Below are positions 9,863 through 18,241 of a DNA stretch of 52,544 nt, one piece after another. The notes beneath the pieces were generated by a model, which saw only the letters and a program-made list of their open reading frames with translations, made no database searches and was not told the DNA's origin. Within the stretch, counting starts at the first letter, position 1; each line of letters opens with the position of its first letter. The position numbers and the translations under genes are program-made. The stretch is from Ramlibacter sp. (GTDB lineage: Bacteria; Pseudomonadota; Gammaproteobacteria; Burkholderiales; Burkholderiaceae_C): NCBI GenBank assembly GCA_021323335.1, contig JAJTCN010000050.1:1-52544 (forward strand). Reading direction: 5' to 3'.

Positions 9863-10759
9863 TCAGGCGTGCTCGCCGGGGCCGGCATCCGTGGACACGG
9901 CCTGCCAGGTGCGACAGGGCTGGCGCAGCACGCCGTCGCTGCCCGCCACCGGCTGGATCTCCAGCCGGCGCGATTGCGGCAGCACGTCGCCGAAGATCGA
10001 TGCGTAGGCGGAGTCGGCGGCGTCGCGGCCCGAAGTCAGCCGCACGAAACCCATCGGGATCGCGGTGCCGGAAGGATCGAACATGTACCAGCGGCCGCCG
10101 ACGAAGGCCTCCACGTAGGCATGGAAGTCGGTGGGACCCAGCGCCGGGTCGGCGCCGTAGTCCAGCCCGGTGGTGAAGCGCGCGGGAATGTTGACGGCGC
10201 GGCACAACGCGATCATCAGGTGCGCGAAGTCGCGGCACACGCCCTGCTTCTGCCGCAGGGTGTCCACCGCCGACGTGGTGCCCGAGGAACTGCCGGAGAC
10301 GAACGCCACGTTGCGGTTCACCCAGTCGCAGATCGCCTGCACGCGGCCGTAGCCTTGCCACAGGGACCCGAACTCCGTCATCGCGAACTTGTTCAATTCA
10401 TCGGACGGGCAATAGCGGCTCGGGTACAGGTAGGGCAGCACTTCGCCCGGCAGGTTGGGGATCCACGTTTCCGGGATGCCCGCGGGCTCGTCGAAGTGAT
10501 GGGTGATCTCCACCGTGCCAGAGTACCGCAGGCTGACGAGGCCGGGGTCCGCCCGGAAGCGCAGGAAGCGGCCCTGCGTGGCAGGGTCGACGTATTCCTG
10601 CGAAACGATGCCGGGCGTCAGCCACAGCTCTTCCCCCAGCACCTTCTGCTGTTGCGTGCGAGCCGCCTGCACGTTGAAGATGAAGTCCGAGCCGGCCGCC
10701 CGCACGAGGTAGGACAGCTCCACCTCGTAAGCCATGCGCGTGGGGGGAAATGCGGTCAT
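9863..10759 (-). CDS. Transglutaminase-like cysteine protease family protein
   Basis: A 298-residue cytoplasmic protein with a transglutaminase-like core. The catalytic cysteine is in GVCRDFAHLMI, the histidine in TDFHAYVEAF and the aspartate in MFDPSGT. The N-terminal 120 residues form the beta-rich domain commonly found before this core (bacterial transglutaminase-like N-terminal region). Members act as peptidases or peptide-modifying enzymes; the substrate here is unknown. Start is uncertain: ATG at 10759 or the ATG eight codons further in (MAYEVELSY); neither has a strong ribosome site. It probably heads an operon with the receiver and protease genes. Confidence 0.82.
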   Translation of the reverse strand: MTAFPPTRMAYEVELSYLVRAAGSDFIFNVQAARTQQQKVLGEELWLTPGIVSQEYVDPATQGRFLRFRADPGLVSLRYSGTVEITHHFDEPAGIPETWIPNLPGEVLPYLYPSRYCPSDELNKFAMTEFGSLWQGYGRVQAICDWVNRNVAFVSGSSSGTTSAVDTLRQKQGVCRDFAHLMIALCRAVNIPARFTTGLDYGADPALGPTDFHAYVEAFVGGRWYMFDPSGTAIPMGFVRLTSGRDAADSAYASIFGDVLPQSRRLEIQPVAGSDGVLRQPCRTWQAVSTDAGPGEHA

Positions 10760-10976
10760 CGGCCATGCTAGCACTGCAGGGCGCGCGCGAGCGCGAATGC
10801 GCCGGATCGGTTACCATGCACGGGCTCGACGTGTTCAAGACGTCAACCCGCAGGTCTCTTCTCCCTCCCGCCGCCCAGGCGTGTCGTGTCGAAAATCCCG
10901 AATCGTTGATCTTCTTGGCGTTACGCGCACCGCGCAGGCATGTTGCCGCGCGGCCCACTGAAGAAAGACAATCGAT

Positions 10977-11192
10977 ATGGAAAAGCAGACCGGCACCGTG
11001 AAATGGTTCAACGAGACCAAGGGCTACGGCTTCATCGCCCCCGACAACGGCGGCAAGGACCTCTTCGCCCACTTCCGCGAAATCCAGGGTGACGGCTTCA
11101 AGTCCCTCGCCGAGAACCAGCGCGTCGAATTCAACGTGACGCAAGGCCCCAAGGGCGACCAGGCTTCGGCCATCACCGCCATCGCCGCCTGA
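10977..11192 (+). CDS. Cold-shock protein (CspA family)
   Basis: A 71-residue single cold-shock domain that binds single-stranded nucleic acid and melts RNA structure. RNP1 (KGYGFIAP) and RNP2 (DLFAHF) are both present, the length is standard, and the start [13 protein letters not shown] is typical. About 200 bases without a gene precede it (10760-10976), consistent with the long leader often seen in csp genes, though no specific thermosensor structure was identified. A hairpin follows the stop. Confidence 0.95.
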   Translation: MEKQTGTVKWFNETKGYGFIAPDNGGKDLFAHFREIQGDGFKSLAENQRVEFNVTQGPKGDQASAITAIAA

Positions 11193-11208
11193 GAGCGCGC
11201 GACGCGGG

Positions 11209-11233
11209 GGCACGCTTCCCAGGGGAGCGTGCC
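11209..11233 (+). terminator. Stem-loop after the cold-shock gene
   Basis: GGCACGCTTCCC (11209-11220) pairs with GGGGAGCGTGCC (11222-11233), 12 base pairs with one G-T pair and a very tight loop. There is no T-run, so it may be an attenuator, an RNA-stabilising end or a weak terminator. Confidence 0.5.
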
Positions 11234-11251
11234 TGCCATGAAAGAAATCGA

Positions 11252-11497
11252 ATGCACAACAACAAGCACGACCCCGTGACGGTCGGCAGATACCTCGTTT
11301 CCCCCATGACCCGGATGCTCGAGAACGGCTGGTATGCCTGTTCCGTCTCGATCCGCTCGGGCCGCGGACAGTCCACCACCGACCGCGTGCTGCGCCTGAC
11401 CCGCATGTTCCGCGACAGCGTGGCTGCGGCCGAGTACGCCCTGGCCGAAGGCCTGCAATGGATCGGCGTCTCCCGCACCCAACCCCGGCTGGCGTAA
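11252..11497 (+). CDS. Small conserved-looking protein of unknown function
   Basis: An 81-residue, weakly basic protein that I do not assign to a named family. It shows a beta-rich first half (GRYLVSPMTRMLENGWYACS) and a helical end (MFRDSVAAAEYALAEGLQWI). No signal peptide or membrane segment. It lies 60 bases after the cold-shock gene on the same strand, behind a hairpin, and before another small basic ORF; possible read-through from the csp promoter would link it to stress responses, but this is inference. Confidence 0.65.
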   Translation: MHNNKHDPVTVGRYLVSPMTRMLENGWYACSVSIRSGRGQSTTDRVLRLTRMFRDSVAAAEYALAEGLQWIGVSRTQPRLA

Positions 11498-11531
11498 GCT
11501 GTCTCCCTGAACTGCTGCGAAGGACGACCCC

Positions 11532-11711
11532 ATGGCCAAGCCGAACTATGGCTTCGAGAAACGCCAGCGCGAGCTGGAGAAGAAGCGCAAGAAGGCCGAG
11601 AAGGCCATGAAGAAGTCCGGTCCGCAGGACCAGGACCCGGAACAGCCGCAAGCCGACGCACCGGCGGTCGCCCCGGCCGAATCCACCGGCCAGGACGGCG
11701 CCAAGGCCTGA
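11532..11711 (+). CDS. Small charged protein with Lys/Glu-rich helix
   Basis: A 59-residue ORF. The first 30 residues (MAKPNYGFEKRQRELEKKRK and following lysines) form a highly charged helix, and the remainder is Pro/Ala/Gln-rich and probably disordered. A GAAGGA ribosome site lies upstream of the ATG. Similar short KPNYGFEKRQ proteins are familiar from Burkholderiales annotation, but no function is known. Next gene is convergent. Confidence 0.7.
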   Translation: MAKPNYGFEKRQRELEKKRKKAEKAMKKSGPQDQDPEQPQADAPAVAPAESTGQDGAKA

Positions 11712-11723
11712 GCGGCCTCCGCG

Positions 11724-12698
11724 TTACTCCACCTTGATGTTGCCCGCCTTGATGACGCGGGCCCACTTGTCGATCTCCGACTTCTGGAAGGCCGCCAGCT
11801 CCGCCGGCGACATGCCGCCGGGCTCGATGCCCTGGGCCACCAGCTTGCCGCGGATGTCCGGGTCGTTGATGGCCTTGATCATCTCGCCCGACAGCTTGTC
11901 CACCACCGGCTTGGGCACCCCGGCCGGCGCGAAGATGGCCTGCCACGACACGATCGCGAAGCCCGGCAGCGTCTCGGCGATCGCCGGCACGTCGGGCACC
12001 GAGGACGAACGCTTTTCCGACGTCACCCCCAGGGCGCGCAACTTGCCGGCCTTGATGTGCGGCAGCGCGGGCGCCAGGTTCTCGAAGATGATGTCGGCGC
12101 CCTGCCCCGACAGGATGGCGTTGAGCGACTCGGCGCTGCTCTTGTAGGGCACGTGCACCAGCTTGCCGCCGGTCATCTGCTCGAAGAAAACGCCGGACAG
12201 GTGCTGCGAGGTGCCGTTGCCGGACGACGCGTAGTTGATGGTGCCGGGCTTGGCCTTGGCCGCCGCGATGACGTCCTGCACGCTCTTGTACGGGCTGTCC
12301 GCGCGCACCACCAGGATGTTGGGCATGAAACCGATCATGGTGATCGGCTGGAAGTTCTTGACCGGGTCGTAACCCAGCTTCGAATAGAGGCTGACGTTGA
12401 TGGCGTGCGAGCTGATCGTGCCGCCCTGGATGGTGTAGCCGTCCGGCGCGGCCTTGGCCGTGTAGTCGGAGCCCATGCTGCCGCCGGCGCCGGCCCGGTT
12501 CTCGATCACGAAGGTGGTGCCGAGCGCCGGGCCCGCCTTGGAGGTGACCAGTCGCGCCAGCACGTCGGTGGTTCCTCCGGGACCGAAGGGCACGACGTAC
12601 GTGATGGGCTTGGTGGGCCACTGGCCCTGGGCGTGGGCCGGGACGGCCGCGATGGCCAGGCCGAAAAGAGTGGCCAGCGCGAGGCTGCGACGGTGCAT
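11724..12698 (-). CDS. Bug-family (TctC) tripartite tricarboxylate transporter binding protein
   Basis: A 324-residue periplasmic solute-binding protein. The signal peptide is residues 1-23 (ALATLFGLAIAAVPAHAQ). The Bug hallmark start of the mature protein, WPTKPITYVVPFGPGGTTD, is followed by VIENRAGAGGS and the second ligand loop ASSGNGTSQHLSG. Members bind carboxylates or other small acids and sometimes work with TctAB permeases or as sensors. No permease is adjacent, typical of the large orphan Bug families of Burkholderiales. Ligand unknown. Confidence 0.93.
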   Translation of the reverse strand: MHRRSLALATLFGLAIAAVPAHAQGQWPTKPITYVVPFGPGGTTDVLARLVTSKAGPALGTTFVIENRAGAGGSMGSDYTAKAAPDGYTIQGGTISSHAINVSLYSKLGYDPVKNFQPITMIGFMPNILVVRADSPYKSVQDVIAAAKAKPGTINYASSGNGTSQHLSGVFFEQMTGGKLVHVPYKSSAESLNAILSGQGADIIFENLAPALPHIKAGKLRALGVTSEKRSSSVPDVPAIAETLPGFAIVSWQAIFAPAGVPKPVVDKLSGEMIKAINDPDIRGKLVAQGIEPGGMSPAELAAFQKSEIDKWARVIKAGNIKVE

Positions 12699-12784
12699 GG
12701 GATGTCTCCTGTTTTGGCAGGAGCGATCCTACGGTCGTCCCCGTCAGCGCGTGCCCCCGGGAAACCCGCGCGGTCGAGGTCCCG

Positions 12785-13135
12785 TCAGCGGCGCACGAGC
12801 TTGTACAGCAGCAAGCCGCCGAGAAACGCATACGCAAGTTTGCGCATCGACGGCCGCTGCTTCGCCGGCAGGGGCTGGGCATAGCCGGCCAGCGGCGCTT
12901 CGCCCGGCTGGATCGGCTCGCCGCGGATGACGTGCGCGAGGCGCGCGGTGCTGCCCAGGTCGGGGTCGACCAGCAGGCCGGCCTTGCGCGCGGCGCCGCC
13001 GGGCCGCCCGGGCTGGTCACGTTCATGCGCCAGCGACTCCAGCCCGGTGCGGCCCTCCTCGATGGCGAGGTCGGATTCGGCGTCGGGCAGGTGGATGTCG
13101 CCGCTGAGTTTCATGTTGCCTTTCGGGTGAGGCAT
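12785..13135 (-). CDS. Small protein with C-terminal membrane helix, unknown function
   Basis: A 116-residue protein that I do not recognise. The first 85 residues are soluble and acidic/Pro-rich (LSGDIHLPDAESDLAIEEG). The last 20 form a probable membrane helix ending in basic residues (LAYAFLGGLLLYKLVRR), like a tail anchor. The start chosen is the ATG at 13135; an in-frame extension upstream exists but is less likely. It is divergent from the small regulator-like gene at 13277. Confidence 0.55.
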   Translation of the reverse strand: MPHPKGNMKLSGDIHLPDAESDLAIEEGRTGLESLAHERDQPGRPGGAARKAGLLVDPDLGSTARLAHVIRGEPIQPGEAPLAGYAQPLPAKQRPSMRKLAYAFLGGLLLYKLVRR

Positions 13136-13276
13136 GGGACTGCTTTCGTGAGGGTGAGGGGCCCAATCTAGCGGCGGCGCCGCGGCGGCGGTGTAGGAAG
13201 CAAGGAGGGGAAGCCCTCGTTTCTCTCCCGCAACGCGCCCACTCGCGCTAAAGTGTCGCCCTTCGCACACCATGCC

Positions 13277-13663
13277 ATGAGCGATCACCACGTCCCTGAC
13301 GAAGTCCGTCGCTTCATCCTCACCAGCATCCCGTCGGTCCCGTACCTCGAGGCCCTGCTGCTGCTGCGCGCCGACAGCCGCAACCCCTGGGATTCGTTCA
13401 AGCTGGCCAGCCGGCTGTACACCGGGGAAGGCCAGGCCATGGAGCTGCTGCAGGCGCTGCACCAGGCCGGCGTGGTGCGCCGGGCGGACGACGGATCCTA
13501 TGGCTACAACCCGGTCACGCCGGAGCTGCGCGAGGTGATCGACGCGCTCGCCGTCACCTACTCGCACGACCTGGTGCGGGTCACCGACCTCATCCACTCG
13601 CGCCTGGACAAGCGCGCCCACCAGTTCGCCGATGCCTTTCGCTGGAAGAAGGAGGGGAAGTAG
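13277..13663 (+). CDS. Possible winged-helix protein, unknown function
   Basis: A 128-residue mostly helical protein. The middle (DSFKLASRLYTGEGQAMELL through HQAGVVRRADDGSYGYNP) looks like a winged-helix DNA-binding fold with a recognition helix and a beta wing. It lies directly before two DUF5985 membrane genes (3-base gap) and may be their regulator or partner. No enzyme motif is visible. The ATG at 13277 is preferred over an in-frame ATG eight codons upstream. Confidence 0.6.
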   Translation: MSDHHVPDEVRRFILTSIPSVPYLEALLLLRADSRNPWDSFKLASRLYTGEGQAMELLQALHQAGVVRRADDGSYGYNPVTPELREVIDALAVTYSHDLVRVTDLIHSRLDKRAHQFADAFRWKKEGK

Positions 13664-13665
13664 CG

Positions 13666-13926
13666 ATGCCCACGCTGATCTACTCCCTGTGCGCGCTCAC
13701 CAGCCTCGGTTGCCTGGTGCTGCTGTGGCGCAGCTACCTGGCCACCGGCGCGCGCCTGCTGTTCTGGAGCGCGGCGTGCTTCATGCTGCTGACCGTGAAC
13801 AACGTGCTGCTGGTGCTGGACAAGGTGGTGTTCCCGCTCGCCATGGACCTGTCGCTGTGGCGGCTGGTCGCCGCGCTCACCGCGGTGCTGCTGCTGCTGT
13901 TCGGCCTGATCTGGGAGGAGGACTGA
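13666..13926 (+). CDS. DUF5985 membrane protein
   Basis: An 86-residue protein with three hydrophobic helices (about residues 3-22, 29-52 and 63-82), matching the DUF5985 family of small membrane proteins. The neighbour at 13928 belongs to the same type, so the pair is probably a tandem duplication forming a membrane complex. Function is unknown. Confidence 0.75.
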   Translation: MPTLIYSLCALTSLGCLVLLWRSYLATGARLLFWSAACFMLLTVNNVLLVLDKVVFPLAMDLSLWRLVAALTAVLLLLFGLIWEED

Positions 13927-13927
13927 C

Positions 13928-14182
13928 GTGCAAGACCTCCTGATGGGCGCCATCGCCGCGGGCTCCGGGTTCGCGGGCCTGTTCTTCTTCCGCTTCTGGC
14001 GCCACACGCGCGACCGCTTCTTCCTTTTCTTCGCGGGCTCGTTCTGGCTGGAAACGCTCAACCGCGTCGCGCTGGCATTGTTGCCGTACGCCAACGAGCA
14101 CGAGCCGCTGTTCTACCTGGTGCGGCTGGTCGCCTACGGCCTCATCATCGCGGCCATCTGGCAGAAGAACCGCGGGCGCTAG
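13928..14182 (+). CDS. DUF5985 membrane protein, second copy
   Basis: An 84-residue membrane protein with three predicted helices (about 4-22, 31-50, 61-80) and the same layout as the preceding gene. The start is a GTG one base after the previous stop, which suggests translational coupling. Aromatic-rich FFFRFWRHTRDRFFLFF near residues 19-35 is conspicuous. Function is unknown. Confidence 0.75.
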   Translation: MQDLLMGAIAAGSGFAGLFFFRFWRHTRDRFFLFFAGSFWLETLNRVALALLPYANEHEPLFYLVRLVAYGLIIAAIWQKNRGR

Positions 14183-14204
14183 GAGCCTGCGCGGCGCAGG
14201 CTCC
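14182..14204. terminator. Perfect 11-bp stem between convergent genes
   Basis: GGAGCCTGCGC (14182-14192) and GCGCAGGCTCC (14194-14204) pair perfectly. The element overlaps or abuts the ends of the DUF5985 gene and the convergent trehalose gene, so it probably serves as a bidirectional terminator although no T-run is present. Confidence 0.55.
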
Positions 14205-16441
14205 TACAGCTCCCCGCTGTGCCGCTGCACTCGCTCGGAGACGCGCTGGCGCAGGCGCAGGCGGGCGGCGTCGGCCAGCATGCGGCCGGCCCAGCGGTAC
14301 ACGTTGTACTCGTGCACGGTGCTGCGCAGGCTGCCCATGCGCTCGCGCTGCTCCCCGGCCGGCATGGTCAGGGCCTGGTACAGCGCATCCGCGGTCTCCT
14401 CGACGTCGTAGGGATTGACGACCAGGGCCTCCGGCATCTCGCGCGCCGCGCCGGCGAAGCGGCTCAGGATCAGCACGCCGCGCTCGTCGTCGCGCGCCGC
14501 GACGAATTCCTTGCACACCAGGTTCATGCCGTCGTGCAGGCTGGTCACCATGCAGACGTCCGCGGCGCGGTACAGCTTGTTCACCTCTTCGTGCCCGTGG
14601 TGCTGCGCCAACAGGCGGATCACCGGCGCATCCGGGCGGCCGAAGCGCGCGTTGATGCGGTCGGCGCTGCGATGGATGCGCTCCTGGAAGCTGCGGTACT
14701 CCTCCAGCGCCTCGCGTGACGGCGCGGCCACCTGGATGAAGGTGAAGCGCCCCTGCAGCTCCGGGTACTTCTCCAGCATGCGCTCGACCGCGTTGAAGCG
14801 CTCGAAGATGCCCTTGGTGTAGTCGAAGCGGTCGACGCCGACGCCGACGCGGTGCCCCTGCGGAATGTTCAGCCGCTCGAACACCTCGGTGCGGCACTGC
14901 CCCGGCGTCGGCCAGTCGCGCGACACCTCCGGCAGCGGCCATTCGATCGAGATCGGGTAGCTCTCCACCAGCGTCTGGGCGCCGCCGAAGGTGATGGTGG
15001 AGTGCTCGTGCTCGATGCGCGCCTCCAGGTAGCGGTCGACCGTCTCGATGAAGTTCTTGCAGTGGTAGCGAGTGTGGAAGCCCAGGATGGTGCTGCCCAG
15101 CATGCCTTCGAGGATCTCGCTGCGCCACGGGCAGATGCCGAACGACTCGGGGTTGGGCCACGGGATGTGCCAGAAGGTCAGGATGGTGGCGCGCGGCAGC
15201 TTCTTGCGCACCATCGCCGGCAGCAGCGCGAAGTGGTAGTCCTGCACCAGCACCACGGGGTCTTCGCTGCGCGCCTCGGCCACCACGGCGTCGGCGAACA
15301 GCTGGTTCACCTCCCGGTAATGCTCCCAGTCGCCCTTGCGGAACACCGGCCGCACGTGCGCCACGTGGCACAGGGGCCAGAGGCCTTCGTTGGCGAAGCC
15401 GTAGTAATAGCCCTCTTCCTGCTCCTTGGTCAGCCAGATGCGGCGCAGCTGGTACGCGTCCTCGCCGGGGGGCAGCGCCACCCGGTCGTTCCGGTCCACG
15501 GCTTCGCGGTCGCCGTCGCCGCTGCCGTGCGCTATCCACGTGCCGGAGCAGGCGCGCATGACGGGCTCGACCGCCGTCACCAGGCCGCTGGCGGGGCGCC
15601 GCACGGTGAGCTTGCCGTCCTTGTGCTCGTGGATGTAGGGCTCGCGGTTGGAGACCACGATGACCTGGTCGCCGCGCAGCTCCGTCCGCAGCAGCGACTG
15701 CAGGCGCTGCGGGCTCCACACCGTGTCGGGCCGCTGCACGCGGCGGTATTCGTCGTCCAGGTCGCGGAGGCGCTGCCGGAGGTCGGCGGCGAGCGGGGCG
15801 AGTTCCGGCGTGGGCGGCACCATCGGGCGCACCAGTCCCTCGCCGCGCAGCAGCGCCCGGGCGCCATTGACCCAGCCGCGCCAGCTCAATTGCGCGACGA
15901 TCACGGTCGCCAGCGCGATGGCGGCGCCCAGCCCCGCGATGAACAGCAGCAGGTACTTGCGGGTGTCCTGGCTGCGCCGCTCGATGAAGCTCAGGTCGTG
16001 CATCAGCACCAGGTTGCCGGCAGGGCCCGCCTCGCCGCTGATCGGGTGGAAGCTGACGTGCACGGGACCGCCCTCGATGCGAAGCTGCGGATCCTTGGCG
16101 CTGGCCACCTCGCGCGCGCCCTCGCAGCCCAGCTCATTGGGAAAGCGCTGCGTGCGGCGCACCACCTTGCCGTCGGTGGAGCACCAGCCGATGGCGACCA
16201 GGCGCTCGTCCTGCACCGCACGGTCGAACAGGTTCTGCAGCCTGCGGCCGCGCGTCTCCTGCAGGGCGTCGGTGAGCGTGTCCGACAGGGCGTTGGCGAC
16301 GAGCGTTCCGCGCATGTCGAGGTCGCGCGCGAACCAGCGCAGCGTCAACCGGTCCATGAGGGGCAACGCGAGGTAGGCCGCGCCCGTGAGGATCAGGACC
16401 AGCGGAACGAGGAAACGGAGTTGGAGGCGGAAGGTCTTCAT
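14204..16441 (-). CDS. otsA: Trehalose-6-phosphate synthase (GT20) with N-terminal membrane sensor-like region
   Basis: A 745-residue protein. The C-terminal 480 residues are a GT20 synthase that joins UDP-glucose and glucose-6-phosphate: [60 protein letters not shown] and LSRFAGAA are all family signatures. The first 240 residues are different: a membrane helix (about 5-28), a loop of about 120 residues likely outside the membrane, a second helix (about 175-195) and a linker, much like the input part of a sensor protein. No separate otsB is seen beside it. Whether the loop senses osmotic stress is inference. Confidence 0.9.
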   Translation of the reverse strand: MKTFRLQLRFLVPLVLILTGAAYLALPLMDRLTLRWFARDLDMRGTLVANALSDTLTDALQETRGRRLQNLFDRAVQDERLVAIGWCSTDGKVVRRTQRFPNELGCEGAREVASAKDPQLRIEGGPVHVSFHPISGEAGPAGNLVLMHDLSFIERRSQDTRKYLLLFIAGLGAAIALATVIVAQLSWRGWVNGARALLRGEGLVRPMVPPTPELAPLAADLRQRLRDLDDEYRRVQRPDTVWSPQRLQSLLRTELRGDQVIVVSNREPYIHEHKDGKLTVRRPASGLVTAVEPVMRACSGTWIAHGSGDGDREAVDRNDRVALPPGEDAYQLRRIWLTKEQEEGYYYGFANEGLWPLCHVAHVRPVFRKGDWEHYREVNQLFADAVVAEARSEDPVVLVQDYHFALLPAMVRKKLPRATILTFWHIPWPNPESFGICPWRSEILEGMLGSTILGFHTRYHCKNFIETVDRYLEARIEHEHSTITFGGAQTLVESYPISIEWPLPEVSRDWPTPGQCRTEVFERLNIPQGHRVGVGVDRFDYTKGIFERFNAVERMLEKYPELQGRFTFIQVAAPSREALEEYRSFQERIHRSADRINARFGRPDAPVIRLLAQHHGHEEVNKLYRAADVCMVTSLHDGMNLVCKEFVAARDDERGVLILSRFAGAAREMPEALVVNPYDVEETADALYQALTMPAGEQRERMGSLRSTVHEYNVYRWAGRMLADAARLRLRQRVSERVQRHSGEL

Positions 16442-16529
16442 CCGCGGATGAGCTGGCTGGATCGCATTTGCATTTCGACGAATGTACCTGTGCAAGGTTC
16501 CCCGGCCCCAAGGCCGGGCTGGACGGCCG

Positions 16530-17039
16530 CTAGTCGCCGGAGCCGAGCGGGAAGGAGGCGCCACGCTCGTCGAGGCCGAGTTCGTCGATCAGCCTGCCCA
16601 GGTCGCGGTCCAGGCGGTTCAGCGTGGCCGTGTCCAGCCGCTGCAGTGCGTCCGGCAGCAGCCCCGTGAACGGGCCGGGCGCCTTCTTCAGGATGCGCTG
16701 CCCCTGGGGCGTGACCTGCAATTGCACCGCGCGCCGGTCCGCGGCGCCGCGGCCGGACACGACCAGCCCGGCGTCTATCAGCGCACGCAGCAGGTTGCTG
16801 GCGGTGGACTGGTGCACGTCCATCGCCCGCGCCAGGTCTCCCACGCCGATGCCCGGCTGGTCGCGCACGACACTGAGAGCCCAGACCTGCGCCCCGGAAA
16901 TCCCGGCCTTCTTCTCCACGCTGCGGAAATGCGCCTTGATGGCGTTGAACACCAGCCGGAAACGGCGCAACACCCGGGCGGGAGGCTGGACCGGCTCGGC
17001 CGTCTTGCGTTTTTTTCTTGGAGTCTTGGCCGTGGTCAT
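16530..17039 (-). CDS. MarR-family transcriptional regulator
   Basis: A 169-residue regulator. A basic N-terminal tail (about 1-20) precedes a MarR winged helix: the recognition region is VGDLARAMDVHQSTASNLLR (about 71-90) and the beta wing is VVSGRGAADRRAVQLQVTP (about 97-115). It lies upstream of and on the same strand as the trehalose synthase gene with an 88-base gap, so it may control that gene or itself. Ligand unknown. Confidence 0.88.
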   Translation of the reverse strand: MTTAKTPRKKRKTAEPVQPPARVLRRFRLVFNAIKAHFRSVEKKAGISGAQVWALSVVRDQPGIGVGDLARAMDVHQSTASNLLRALIDAGLVVSGRGAADRRAVQLQVTPQGQRILKKAPGPFTGLLPDALQRLDTATLNRLDRDLGRLIDELGLDERGASFPLGSGD

Positions 17040-17049
17040 GCCGGAATCT

Positions 17050-17083
17050 TAAAGAAAAACGCCCCCCGGGCGACCGGGGGGCG
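17050..17083 (-). terminator. Rho-independent terminator on the minus strand
   Basis: CGCCCCCCGG (17060-17069) and CCGGGGGGCG (17074-17083) pair perfectly around a 4-base loop. Read on the minus strand the stem is followed by TTTTTCTTTAA, a proper T-run. It would end transcripts from the Bug gene to the right. Confidence 0.8.
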
Positions 17084-17201
17084 AACAAGGAGTTTCCGGA
17101 AAGAAAAAATCACTCGCAGCTGATGCCGCGGTTCCCATCATATCCATTTGCACAAATGCGTCAATGCGGGTTCCCGCGTACGGGCCGCGCCCTCACCCCA
17201 A

Positions 17202-17222
17202 CCCTCTCCCAGAGGGAGAGGG
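17202..17222. repeat. CCCTCTCCC-AGA-GGGAGAGGG palindrome
   Basis: A perfect 9-base-pair hairpin with a 3-base loop, preceded by CCTCACCCCAACC. This sequence is a common interspersed palindrome in proteobacterial intergenic DNA. It lies just after the stop of the convergent-reading Bug gene. Confidence 0.75.
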
Positions 17223-17245
17223 AGGAACAGCCGTTGCGGCGGCTG

Positions 17246-18217
17246 CTAATCCGCCTTGATGCCGACCGCGCGCACGATGCGCAGCGTGCTGTCCGCCTCG
17301 GCGGCGATCTGGAGCGCGAATTCCCGCGCGGTGCCGCCGGTGGGCACGTTGTCGCTGGCCAGCAGGCGCGTGCGCACCGCCGGGGTGTTCAGCGCGTTGT
17401 TGATGTCGGTGTTCAGGCGCGCCAGCAGCCGCTGCGGCAGGTTGGCCGGCGCGAAGATGCCGAAGTGTGACGACAGGTTGGCGCGCGGATAGCCCAGCTC
17501 GGCTAGCGTCGGCACGGACGGCAGGCTCTCCAGCCGCCTGGGCGCACCGATCGCCAGGGGGCGCAGGCGGCCCGACTTGATGTGTTCGTTGACCGTGGGC
17601 CCGGCATTCACCGACAGCACCTCGAACTGGCCGCTCAATGCATCGGTGATCTGCTGGCCGCCGCCCTTGTAGGGGATGTGGACCATCTGCACCTTGGCCG
17701 TGTCCTGCAGCTGCTCCAGCATCAGGTGCCCCAGCGACGCCGCGCCCGACGTGGCCCAGCGCATGGTGTTGGGCGCGTCCTTGGCCCGCCCCAGCACGTC
17801 GCGGAAGTCGCGCGCCGGGTTGGCCGGCGTCGCCAGCACCAGCACCGGCGAAATCATCGCGCTGGCCACCGGGGTGAAGTCACGCTCGGGGTCGTAAGGC
17901 ACCTTGCCGATCGCCGGGCTCAGCACCAGCGGGCTGATGGCCGAGAACGCCAGCGTGTAGCCGTCCGGCTGCGACTTGGCGAGCGCGTCCATGCCGATGG
18001 TGGCGCTGGCCCCGGCCTTGTTCTCGACGATGACGGGCTGGCCGAACAGCGGGACCAGCTGCTCGGCGAGCGCCCGTGCCACCACGTCGCTGACGCCGCC
18101 GGGCGGATAGGGAACGATCAGGCGCACGGGCTTGGCCGGCCAGGCCTGGGCATGGGCGGGCAGTGCGGCGGCGGCGAGCGCAGCCAGCATCGCGCGCCGG
18201 GAGAGTGGGGTTGTCAT
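17246..18217 (-). CDS. Bug-family (TctC) periplasmic binding protein, second copy
   Basis: A 323-residue solute-binding protein. A signal peptide spans about residues 1-24 (RRAMLAALAAAALPAHAQ), followed by the Bug signature [36 protein letters not shown] and WATSGAASLGHLM. The start at 18217 is favoured because an AAGGAA ribosome site sits before it; an ATG six codons upstream is possible. It is immediately downstream of xerD on the same strand. Ligand unknown; no permease partner nearby. Confidence 0.92.
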   Translation of the reverse strand: MTTPLSRRAMLAALAAAALPAHAQAWPAKPVRLIVPYPPGGVSDVVARALAEQLVPLFGQPVIVENKAGASATIGMDALAKSQPDGYTLAFSAISPLVLSPAIGKVPYDPERDFTPVASAMISPVLVLATPANPARDFRDVLGRAKDAPNTMRWATSGAASLGHLMLEQLQDTAKVQMVHIPYKGGGQQITDALSGQFEVLSVNAGPTVNEHIKSGRLRPLAIGAPRRLESLPSVPTLAELGYPRANLSSHFGIFAPANLPQRLLARLNTDINNALNTPAVRTRLLASDNVPTGGTAREFALQIAAEADSTLRIVRAVGIKAD

Positions 18218-18241
18218 CGGAGTTTCCTTGGTCATGTGAGG

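Noticed and set aside
10760..10976. Small protein gene upstream of the cold-shock gene
   Set aside because: ORFs here are short and composed like non-coding leader; a long csp 5' leader is more likely.
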